Assembly: GCA_002311455.1 (NCBI GenBank) | Contig: DCAJ01000100.1 | Span: 12,252-26,610, forward strand | Direction: 5' to 3' | DNA length: 14,359 nucleotides | Source of the DNA: Anaerolineales bacterium UBA1136 | Lineage (GTDB): Bacteria; Chloroflexota; Anaerolineae; Anaerolineales; UBA11657 | In this document: in pieces, positions 1 through 5,624 of the stretch | Layout of the letters: every line of letters begins with the position of its first letter | Numbering within the stretch: position 1 is the first letter of the stretch | Notes under the pieces: generated by a model | Database searches by the model: none | What the model was told of the DNA's origin: nothing | Seen by the model: only the letters and a program-made list of their open reading frames with translations | Program-made: the position numbers and the translations under genes

Positions 1-132
1 CGCAGTCTGAATGTCATCTGTTCCAGTAATTGGCGAAAGTATTTTCTCATTGGATGGTACGCATGCCGTAATGACAGTAGCAAATACGATGGCATGTAAT
101 TTTGTGAGTGATATCTTAGGTTCAACTTTCAT
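1..132 (-). CDS. Lipoprotein N-terminus, cut by window edge
   Basis: An open frame reads leftward from ATG at 132 and stays open for all 44 codons to the window edge. An in-frame TAG lies seven codons upstream, and this ATG is the first usable start after it. The peptide begins MKVEPKISLTK, followed by a hydrophobic stretch HAIVFATVITAC. ITAC at residues 21-24 fits a lipobox, so Cys24 would be the lipidated residue and the protein would sit on the outer face of the membrane. After the cysteine comes a polar, Ser/Thr/Asp-containing stretch typical of a linker. No Shine-Dalgarno site is visible. The function cannot be told because the mature domain lies outside the window. It is transcribed divergently from recF. 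The frame is short, so its coding status rests mainly on the signal-peptide pattern. Confidence 0.6.
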   Translation of the reverse strand, partial: MKVEPKISLTKLHAIVFATVITACVPSNEKILSPITGTDDIQTA

Positions 133-175
133 GAATGAAAAGAATATTAACTAATTGATGTAAATTGAAATATAT

Positions 176-194
176 CTTCACAGGAGTTGTGAAG
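176..194. repeat. Perfect 7-bp inverted repeat in the divergent gap
   Basis: CTTCACA at 176-182 and TGTGAAG at 188-194 are exact reverse complements around a 5-base centre, GGAGT. The element lies 44 bases from the lipoprotein start and 149 bases before recF, in the shared intergenic region. It could be an operator for a dimeric regulator of the leftward gene or a small RNA hairpin. There is no U-tract, so an intrinsic terminator is unlikely. Confidence 0.4.
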
Positions 195-271
195 TCTACC
201 ATACGCTGCCATTCTATATAAATGTGGATTACAGTAATATAAAAGACCAGTGCATATATTAGTATTGCAGA

Positions 272-277
272 TATAAT
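272..277 (+). promoter_or_regulatory. Possible -10 box upstream of recF
   Basis: A perfect TATAAT lies 65 bases upstream of the recF GTG. No good -35 hexamer stands 16-18 bases upstream, and the whole gap is AT-rich, so chance occurrence is quite possible. It is the best promoter candidate for recF here. Confidence 0.25.
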
Positions 278-342
278 CCTATTTATGAGCACTCATAGTT
301 TTATATTAGATTACTTCTATTACCGCAGATTTACTACTAAAA

Positions 343-1548
343 GTGCATATTAGTGAACTTTCTCTAACTAATTTTCGAATATATCGCCATTTGGAAACCA
401 GCCTACCTAAAGGGCATTTGATCTTAGTAGGTAGTAACGCACAGGGAAAGACTAGCTTACTTGAGGCAGTTCACTACCTTGCTGGGGCCAACTCTCCTCA
501 CAAAGGTAGCCATCGTCAATTAATTCATTGGCTAGCTGTGCAAGAGGACTCTCAACCCTACCTGAGAATTTGTGCTGACGTAGTTTTCAAAAATGAAACA
601 CGTAAGGTAGATATTAGACTACAAATTGACAAAGATGGCATAGACCGAGAGCCGCGTCTGACAAAACATGTGATTGTTGATGGTTTAAAAATGAAGGTAA
701 GTTCTTTGAGTGGGGTCGTGAATGTTGTTATGTTTCTTCCACAAAATATGGTACTAGTGGAAGGTTCACCTAGAGACAGACGTAATTATCTGGATACTAC
801 GATTTCTCAGGTTGATCCAGTGTATGCAAAGGCTGTTCGTGATTATGCCAAAGTCCTTGCACAAAGAAATGCACTTCTAAAGAAACTTCAGGAAAGAAAA
901 GACAATGTACTTGAAGAACTTGAATTCTGGGATGAGCATCTATGCGAGAAAGGGTCTATTGTCGTGGCTCGACGAGCTCGCGCATTGTCGGAAATACAGG
1001 ATTATGCTACTAAGATTCACAGAGAGTTGACCAGCGATTCAGAACATTTGCAATTGAAATATTATCCTAGTTATGATTTAAATCAAAGTAAAGGAGAACA
1101 GCTTGCATTGGGTCTTGATATATCGTTTGCAGACTCCACAGTCTCAGAGGATGATATGGCAGCAGGAATGAGGGAGAATATCGTTAAATTGCGACCGGAT
1201 GAGAAACGGAGGGGTATGACATTGGTTGGACCTCATCGAGATGATTTTCGCTTCGAAGTGAGCGGAGTTGATTTAAGTATATTTGGCTCTCGTGGACAGG
1301 GTCGTACAGGTGTACTTGCACTCAAATTTGCTGAAATGGAGTGGATGCGCGATCGTAGTGGAGAATGGCCGATTCTATTGTTAGATGAAGTTCTTGCAGA
1401 ACTGGATCCTCAGCGTAGGAGTGACATGCTGCAGCGTGTGAGTGAAGCAGAACAAGTAATTATGACAACCACTGACCTAGGTATGATACCTGAGCGATTC
1501 CGAGCACAATCATGCATTTGGAATGTGTCAAGAGGTACATTAGAGTAA
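343..1548 (+). CDS. recF: DNA replication and repair protein RecF
   Basis: RecF is an SMC-like ATPase that binds gapped DNA and helps RecO and RecR load RecA during recombinational repair. The protein has 401 residues, slightly longer than usual. It carries a Walker A motif GSNAQGKTS at about residues 30-38, the ABC signature region SRGQGRT at about 316-322, followed by LALKFAE, and a Walker B with D-loop, LLLDEVLAELD, at about 345-355. The opening HISELSLTNFRIY matches the family N-terminus directly after the GTG, which supports this start although no Shine-Dalgarno site precedes it. Walker B reads DE where many RecF proteins have DD, still a functional acidic pair. It is not beside dnaA, dnaN or gyrB within the window. 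Its end lies 15 bases from the convergent rsmG. Confidence 0.95.
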   Translation: MHISELSLTNFRIYRHLETSLPKGHLILVGSNAQGKTSLLEAVHYLAGANSPHKGSHRQLIHWLAVQEDSQPYLRICADVVFKNETRKVDIRLQIDKDGIDREPRLTKHVIVDGLKMKVSSLSGVVNVVMFLPQNMVLVEGSPRDRRNYLDTTISQVDPVYAKAVRDYAKVLAQRNALLKKLQERKDNVLEELEFWDEHLCEKGSIVVARRARALSEIQDYATKIHRELTSDSEHLQLKYYPSYDLNQSKGEQLALGLDISFADSTVSEDDMAAGMRENIVKLRPDEKRRGMTLVGPHRDDFRFEVSGVDLSIFGSRGQGRTGVLALKFAEMEWMRDRSGEWPILLLDEVLAELDPQRRSDMLQRVSEAEQVIMTTTDLGMIPERFRAQSCIWNVSRGTLE

Positions 1549-1563
1549 GATAAATTGTAGTAA

Positions 1564-2289
1564 TTATAGTAACGGTCGTTTCTTCGGCATGCCTGGACGA
1601 CGTGGATATTTGTTTGGAGTGGCAGACATTTTTCTCATCACAATCAAATGTCTAGTTTCGTTAATGCCAGGCAAATTTATAGGTACTATGTGATCTAGGT
1701 GGCCTCCTAGTTCGGATAACGCCGTTGTTACTTGCGAGAGTTCCGACTTCGCCATTATTGTTTTCTGTGCTAGACAATATCCAGATAATCGAGTTAATGG
1801 CAACAAATACTCTGCTAGCACCGGTAGACTTGCTACAGCACGGGCAATAGCCCAGTCGTAACGCTCTCTATGTCCATAATCTTGGCCGAGGTTTTCAGCG
1901 CGGTCATGTAAAACTCGAGCATTAGATAATTTTAGTTCAGTTACTATCTGATTCATAAAAGTACACTTCTTCTCTGTCGATTCAACAAGAGTGATATTAA
2001 TGTCGGAGCATATAATTGCCATGGGTATTCCTGGAAAACCTGCTCCAGAACCAACATCCACTAATTGGATGGTTGCTTGCTTGTCTGCTCTTTTCTGGAT
2101 TGCTATAAGACATGACAATGAATCGAGAAAATGTTGTACCAAGATTTCTTGACTACCCAATATCCTAGTAAGGTTGAAGTGCTTATTCCAACGTATTAAT
2201 TCTTTTTCATAATAGTGGAATGCATCCTCTTGTGACTTAGTCAGATGTAATCCTAGCAACTCGTGAACCAGATGTGTCAGTTTTGCCAT
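1564..2289 (-). CDS. rsmG: 16S rRNA (guanine-527-N7)-methyltransferase RsmG
   Basis: RsmG uses S-adenosylmethionine to methylate N7 of G527 in 16S rRNA. Counting from the ATG at 2289 the protein has 241 residues. It shows the WNKHFNLTRI segment near residue 34, the SAM-binding loop DVGSGAGFPG at 78-87, the ARAVASLPVLAEY segment near 149-161, and the family C-terminal signature YPRRPGMPKKRPL. The frame is open to 2328, but the extra 13 residues have no family counterpart and would lengthen the overlap with the upstream gene to 52 bases. The 2289 start overlaps that gene's end by 13 bases (TCATGGCAAAACTGA), suggesting coupled translation. Being in one minus-strand unit with the DHOD-like pair is probably an operon arrangement rather than a functional link. 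Confidence 0.95.
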   Translation of the reverse strand: MAKLTHLVHELLGLHLTKSQEDAFHYYEKELIRWNKHFNLTRILGSQEILVQHFLDSLSCLIAIQKRADKQATIQLVDVGSGAGFPGIPMAIICSDINITLVESTEKKCTFMNQIVTELKLSNARVLHDRAENLGQDYGHRERYDWAIARAVASLPVLAEYLLPLTRLSGYCLAQKTIMAKSELSQVTTALSELGGHLDHIVPINLPGINETRHLIVMRKMSATPNKYPRRPGMPKKRPLL

Positions 2290-3107
2290 GACTGCAAAAG
2301 TAAGTTGACTTTGCTTGGATTGATCCATACTATGGAACCTATTTGCACTGCTTTAGCACCTGCTCGTAGCAGTGCCTTAGCTTGCTCATTATTGTGGACA
2401 TCACCTGCAGCTATTATAGGCAATTTAATTTCCCGAGATAGTTTTCTCACTATAGTTAGTGTTATTCCAAAAGTACTAGTTCCATACATGCGTCCTTCAA
2501 ACCAGGAGGTTCCATCAGGTAGAGTTGTTCTGGCCGGAGCGGTGACAGTTATGGCTTGTGCTCCCGAGTCCTCGGCCAGTGCAGCAAAAGTTTCTGGATT
2601 TTCAAATGGAGTTCTAACTATAATAGGCAAAGCACCTTTTGACGCACTAAGTACAATAGCGGCTGCATGATTAGGGTCTTCATCGTGGTGAAATCCAAGT
2701 TCAACCCCTAACACATTGTCCTGTTCTTCAAGTTGGTAAACGCATTCTCCTGCTTCATCTGGAGTGTCTACTGCTAGGTGTACAATGACAGGACATGAAA
2801 ATCTCTTCCACTTCTTTCCGTATGTAAGTAATGCTTTGCTTAGTCCAAGATTGGGCAATCCAGTGTGCAGCACCATTCCAGTGTTTATCTCTCGCGTGTG
2901 CACACCCCGACTAGGTCGCCGTGGATTTACTGTAATAGGATTTGTTATCATGGCTCCTAATAGATGCATGTCGATTACGTTGGAGTACTCATCTGCAAAT
3001 CCCCAGCATCCACACTCTGCTATAAATGGACTATTCAATAGCAGACCTCTTTTGTGTCCAGGAGCTAGTTCAATTTGAGTGACAGACTTAGACATATTGT
3101 TTGCCAT
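2277..3107 (-). CDS. Divergent dihydroorotate dehydrogenase-like TIM-barrel protein
   Basis: The 276 residues follow the class-1 dihydroorotate dehydrogenase (PyrD) fold from end to end. NSPFIAECG (25-33) matches the N-terminal NPxxxASG segment, LGAMITNPITVNPRRP (50-65) matches LGAxVTKxITxxPRxG, and TGLPNLGL (82-89) matches IGLQNPG. PIIAAGDVHNNEQAKALLRA with GAKAVQIGS (230-258) is the C-terminal phosphate-binding region for FMN. The catalytic segment ELNxSCPN reads ELGFHHDE at 136-143, so the conserved Asn and the class-1B Cys are replaced by Gly138 and His141. The usual FMN-contacting Lys positions are Asn56 and Arg165. An FMN-like phosphate site may remain, but normal dihydroorotate oxidation is doubtful. 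A PyrK-like gene lies 64 bases upstream, matching a class-1B gene pair. The start is ATG at 3107; a second ATG at 3095 is possible, and neither has a clear ribosome site. A repurposed flavoprotein or scaffold is the likeliest reading. Confidence 0.75.
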   Translation of the reverse strand: MANNMSKSVTQIELAPGHKRGLLLNSPFIAECGCWGFADEYSNVIDMHLLGAMITNPITVNPRRPSRGVHTREINTGMVLHTGLPNLGLSKALLTYGKKWKRFSCPVIVHLAVDTPDEAGECVYQLEEQDNVLGVELGFHHDEDPNHAAAIVLSASKGALPIIVRTPFENPETFAALAEDSGAQAITVTAPARTTLPDGTSWFEGRMYGTSTFGITLTIVRKLSREIKLPIIAAGDVHNNEQAKALLRAGAKAVQIGSIVWINPSKVNLLLQSWQN

Positions 3108-3138
3108 TTTAGCAATAAAAAATTAGCAGTATGCCACT

Positions 3139-3170
3139 ATGGTCCGTACAAGTCTTGTATGCTGTACCAT
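3139..3170 (-). other. Stem-loop between the PyrK-like and PyrD-like genes
   Basis: The 64-base gap between the two minus-strand genes can fold into a 7-bp upper stem (one G-U pair) around a GTC loop and a 5-bp lower stem, ATGGT with ACCAT, separated by an asymmetric internal loop. Read on the minus strand, a run of six T follows about 17 bases later (3117-3122). That is too far away for a standard intrinsic terminator. It could act as a processing or attenuation element, or be fortuitous. Confidence 0.3.
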
Positions 3171-3171
3171 G

Positions 3172-3864
3172 TTACTCTACTTCTATATGCAACTCAGACA
3201 ATTGAAAAAAAGGACCTTGCTTACAAGCTAATTTCCATCCTGTCTTAGTATAAATAGTGCATCCGTGGCAGGCTCCAACACCACAAGGAAACAAGGTTCC
3301 ACAAAGTACATAAGTATTACTAGATATTGAGTCTAGCAATTTGTGGATAATTGGTTCTGGTCTAAAATCCATCAATACTTGTTCAGCCCAAGCAAAATGA
3401 TTTTCCAACAATGGTGGCAGCTCACCTTGATGAACCTCAATTCTTGGGTCAAGTGATTCCAATGGGTATGAGCATGATACTAAAAGTGTTACATCCACGC
3501 CTCTTTCCAGAGCTAGTTGTGCAAATGGCAGTAATTTGCTTGGGCTGTTATGGGCAACAAGTAATAAATGATTGGCAGATCTATTTATTATTACAGGTTG
3601 GCCACAAGGACCAATTAGGTCCACTTTTGCACCCGGACTCAGGTCTACTGATTGCGGGTGATCGCTTTTTATCTCTAGCGTGAAACCATCACTCTCAGTA
3701 GTTGTCGGAAATACAACTGTATTCAGGTACGGGTAAGTACTTGTCCAGAATCTAGCTAGCATGAATTGACCAGGACGTGGTATGAAATCGGAATGTAGTT
3801 TTACTTGAAACCGATCATCTCCGATTGTAATAAGATCATTGCATCTCGCAGTACTGACTTTCAT
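3172..3864 (-). CDS. PyrK-like [2Fe-2S] protein, FAD and NAD motifs lost
   Basis: The 230 residues from ATG at 3864 align along the dihydroorotate dehydrogenase electron-transfer subunit PyrK, which normally passes electrons between FMN in PyrD and NAD through FAD and [2Fe-2S]. RPGQFMLARF (residues 30-39) is the KPGQFxxLR segment, and LIGPCGQPV the LxGPxGxxF segment. The C-terminal cluster is intact: C194, C199, C202 and C214 in CGVGACHGC then KLACKQGP. The RRPxS FAD motif is replaced by YLNTVVF. The glycine-rich GGGxGxAP nucleotide loop is replaced by AHNSPSKLLP. The C-G-P segment of the NAD site is also not recognisable. It may carry electrons through the iron-sulfur cluster alone. The frame is open to a GTG at 3891, but MKVSTARC matches the family start better. 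No Shine-Dalgarno site is seen. Confidence 0.75.
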   Translation of the reverse strand: MKVSTARCNDLITIGDDRFQVKLHSDFIPRPGQFMLARFWTSTYPYLNTVVFPTTTESDGFTLEIKSDHPQSVDLSPGAKVDLIGPCGQPVIINRSANHLLLVAHNSPSKLLPFAQLALERGVDVTLLVSCSYPLESLDPRIEVHQGELPPLLENHFAWAEQVLMDFRPEPIIHKLLDSISSNTYVLCGTLFPCGVGACHGCTIYTKTGWKLACKQGPFFQLSELHIEVE

Positions 3865-3917
3865 GTTTGCATGATAGCATAATGTGTACACTTGTAGAGA
3901 TCCTGGCTAACCACTAA

Positions 3918-3933
3918 GATATTATGATATTAT
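3918..3933. repeat. Tandem 8-bp repeat GATATTAT x2
   Basis: Two adjacent copies of GATATTAT lie in the 111-base gap between the divergent PyrK-like gene and the plus-strand directon. The repeat is short and may be chance in AT-rich DNA, but it includes the candidate promoter described for 3925-3933. Confidence 0.4.
3925..3933 (+). promoter_or_regulatory. Possible extended -10 promoter of the plus-strand directon
   Basis: TGATATTAT matches an extended -10 element (TGnTATAAT with one mismatch), about 42 bases before the ATG at 3976. There is no convincing -35 box, which extended -10 promoters can do without. It is the best candidate to drive the nine-gene plus-strand run. Confidence 0.3.
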
Positions 3934-3975
3934 GCTAAAGTGATAGTTTGTTATTGTGAATTCGCCGCAATTTAA

Positions 3976-4188
3976 ATGGAAGATTTAGGTTCCAGAGCTC
4001 AAAATATGGTCAATGTAGGCGTAGGACTTTGTGCTACTTGTAAGCATGTACGAGTAGTTACAAGTGATCGCGAATCATATTTTGTGATGTGTAGTTTGGC
4101 GAAAAAGGACTACAAATACAAAAAGTATCCTAGATTACCAGTTCTCAGATGCAGTGGTCATACCATTTCTCATAAACAAGATGACTAG
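3976..4188 (+). CDS. Small four-cysteine protein, conserved hypothetical
   Basis: This 70-residue protein has cysteines at 19, 22, 39 and 59: a CATCKH pair, then YFVMC, then YPRLPVLRCSGH. The spacing suggests a small zinc-ribbon-like domain. From memory it resembles a widespread uncharacterised bacterial family with the pattern GLCAxCxH, FxxCxxxxxD and KYPxLPVxxCxG. It has no membrane segment or signal peptide, and its basic stretch KKDYKYKKYPR could contact nucleic acid or protein. Function is unknown. The ATG at 3976 gives the longest frame; the ATG at 4006 (MVNVGVGLCATC) is an equally reasonable start, and neither has a clear ribosome site. Its stop overlaps the next gene's start by 8 bases, pointing to coupled translation. 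Confidence 0.75.
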   Translation: MEDLGSRAQNMVNVGVGLCATCKHVRVVTSDRESYFVMCSLAKKDYKYKKYPRLPVLRCSGHTISHKQDD

Positions 4189-4714
4189 ACGAAAATTATA
4201 CGGGTGGGAGAAACAGGCAGCTCAGACTGTGTATTCCACATGCATAGATTATCGGAGAGTAATAGTGTGTGAGGGAGTACGATGGACCAATATTATAGAT
4301 GACTGGGCTCGTCGGCTGCGATCCATTCCTGCTCGACCTCAGTATCAACAAAATGCTATAGCTATTGGTTTTCGCTGCTATTTCCCTGTACATCTACCTT
4401 CCAAATGTTTGGCAGATGATGATAATTTCAAGTTATCCATGGGTTGGTTAATTCACGAACTTGCCCACGTGTGGCAATTCCAATCTATGGGATGGAAGTA
4501 TTTGACTAGGGCATTAACGGCACATATTCGAGAGGGAGTTGATGTTTATGATTATGGAGGTGTCGAAAGTCTTGGAAAACTCCGTTTGCAGGGAGTCAGG
4601 CTTAAGGACTACAACCTGGAACAACAGGCAGCAATATTACAAGATGCTTATCTGCATCTATGCGACACAGATTACAACAATGTGTGGAGTGCATACATAG
4701 CTGATGTCGGGTGA
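4181..4714 (+). CDS. HExxH metallopeptidase-like protein
   Basis: The 177-residue protein contains WLIHELAHVWQFQ, a zincin motif with H92, E93 and H96 counted from ATG at 4181. Downstream NLEQQAAILQDAY (about 145-157) resembles the EQQAxIxxDY segment that follows the zinc motif in DUF4157- and Vgr-associated metallopeptidase-like proteins; its Glu could be the third metal ligand. There is no signal peptide or membrane segment, so a cytoplasmic location is expected unless it is exported by a specialised route. The frame is open from 4154, but the 4181 ATG is preferred because it overlaps the stop of the four-cysteine gene (ATGACTAG). Both zinc ligands and the catalytic Glu are present, so activity is plausible. 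The substrate is unknown, and no secretion-system genes are nearby. Confidence 0.7.
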   Translation: MTRRKLYGWEKQAAQTVYSTCIDYRRVIVCEGVRWTNIIDDWARRLRSIPARPQYQQNAIAIGFRCYFPVHLPSKCLADDDNFKLSMGWLIHELAHVWQFQSMGWKYLTRALTAHIREGVDVYDYGGVESLGKLRLQGVRLKDYNLEQQAAILQDAYLHLCDTDYNNVWSAYIADVG

Positions 4715-4765
4715 TATGTTGTCGGTATAGTTGCCGTAATGATTAGGTTGCGGTAAAGTGCAGTA

Positions 4766-5542
4766 ATGAATATCTTAATAACTAACGACGATGGAGTAAC
4801 ATCTATTGGTCTACATGCCTTAGCAGATGTACTTAAGGAAGTGGGAGAGGTGACAATTCTGGCTCCTAACCGTAATTGGTCAGTGTCAGGACACGCAAAA
4901 ACCCTTGATAATCCCCTTAGGGTACGAAGTACTAATCTTCCCGATGGCAGCAATGCATTTACAACAAATGGTAGTCCCGCTGATTGCGTAGTGCTTGGAC
5001 TTCTTGGAGCGCTTAAGAAGCCTATAGACTTAGTAGTAGCGGGCATTAATACTAGCAATAATTTAGGTTATGACGTCAACTATTCTGGTACAGTGGCTGC
5101 TGCTACTGAAGCGACGATTATGGGCGTACCCGGTATAGCTATATCTACCCTATTTGATGAAGATATAGGATATGGTCCTGCGGCTAAGGTTGGATTACAA
5201 GTAGTGAGACAAGTAGTGAAGCATGGTCTATCTCCTGCCACTATATTGAATGTAAATGTTCCTACCACTACTCTTGACCAGATGAAAGGTATCGAAATTA
5301 CTAGACAATGTGACAGTGGCCATCATCAGGATGATTTGGTTCACTACAAAGATCCTTACGGAGAGACATATTACTGGATAGGTGGCAAGCCGTTCAACAA
5401 TCCAGACAAACTTGGAACGGATATTGGAGCTATTGCCAACAACTATATTTCAGTAACTCCTTTGAAGATTGATAGGACCTTAGATTCATTCATCCCTGAC
5501 CTAAAAGATTGGGTTCTGGAAGTTCCAATTGACCATGATTAA
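4766..5542 (+). CDS. surE: 5'/3'-nucleotidase SurE
   Basis: SurE is a metal-dependent phosphatase that dephosphorylates nucleoside monophosphates and is linked to stationary-phase survival in several bacteria. At 258 residues it has the family length. The N-terminal ILITNDDG supplies the metal-binding Asp8 and Asp9, APNRNWSVSGHAKT holds the metal-site Ser39, NGSPADCV (67-74) is the family active-site segment, and AGINTSNNLGYDVNYSGTV supplies the conserved Asn residues near 94-98. The usual GINxGxN loop reads GINTSNN, and GTVxAAxEG ends in EA; these are mild deviations. The ATG start is fixed by the near-invariant MxILxTNDDG opening. The gene sits 51 bases after the metallopeptidase-like gene and probably shares its transcript. 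Confidence 0.95.
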   Translation: MNILITNDDGVTSIGLHALADVLKEVGEVTILAPNRNWSVSGHAKTLDNPLRVRSTNLPDGSNAFTTNGSPADCVVLGLLGALKKPIDLVVAGINTSNNLGYDVNYSGTVAAATEATIMGVPGIAISTLFDEDIGYGPAAKVGLQVVRQVVKHGLSPATILNVNVPTTTLDQMKGIEITRQCDSGHHQDDLVHYKDPYGETYYWIGGKPFNNPDKLGTDIGAIANNYISVTPLKIDRTLDSFIPDLKDWVLEVPIDHD

Positions 5543-5610
5543 TATTAGTCAACAATACTATAAAAATATCTACTACGTTAGCTTTTATGTGAAAAAGCAC
5601 TAATGGATGC

Positions 5611-5615
5611 GGAGG
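5611..5615 (+). promoter_or_regulatory. Shine-Dalgarno site fixing the MFS start
   Basis: GGAGG lies 9 bases before the ATG at 5625. It falls inside the reading frame if the ATG at 5607 is taken as start, so it argues for 5625. A 6-bp hairpin (GCTTTT with AAAAGC, 5581-5598) lies just upstream. Confidence 0.7.
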
Positions 5616-5624
5616 CAAAAAGAC

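Noticed and set aside
2263..2670. Plus-strand open frame of 135 codons
   Set aside because: It lies wholly antisense to rsmG and the PyrD-like gene, whose family motifs are clear on the minus strand; the translated peptide matches nothing I recognise.
2764..3078. Plus-strand open frame of 104 codons
   Set aside because: It is antisense to the PyrD-like gene and shows no domain or ribosome site.
3411..3683. Plus-strand open frame of 90 codons
   Set aside because: It is antisense to the PyrK-like gene, with no supporting motif.
3118..3860. Functional canonical pyrKD pair for pyrimidine synthesis
   Set aside because: Key catalytic, FAD and NAD residues are missing from both proteins, so I did not assign pyrD or pyrK symbols.
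4672..5058. Minus-strand open frame of 128 codons
   Set aside because: It is opposite surE, which is conserved over its full length in the other strand.
5581..5598. GCTTTT/AAAAGC hairpin after surE as a terminator
   Set aside because: The stem is only 6 bp of mostly A-T pairs with no following T-run, and it sits just before a ribosome site inside a same-strand run.
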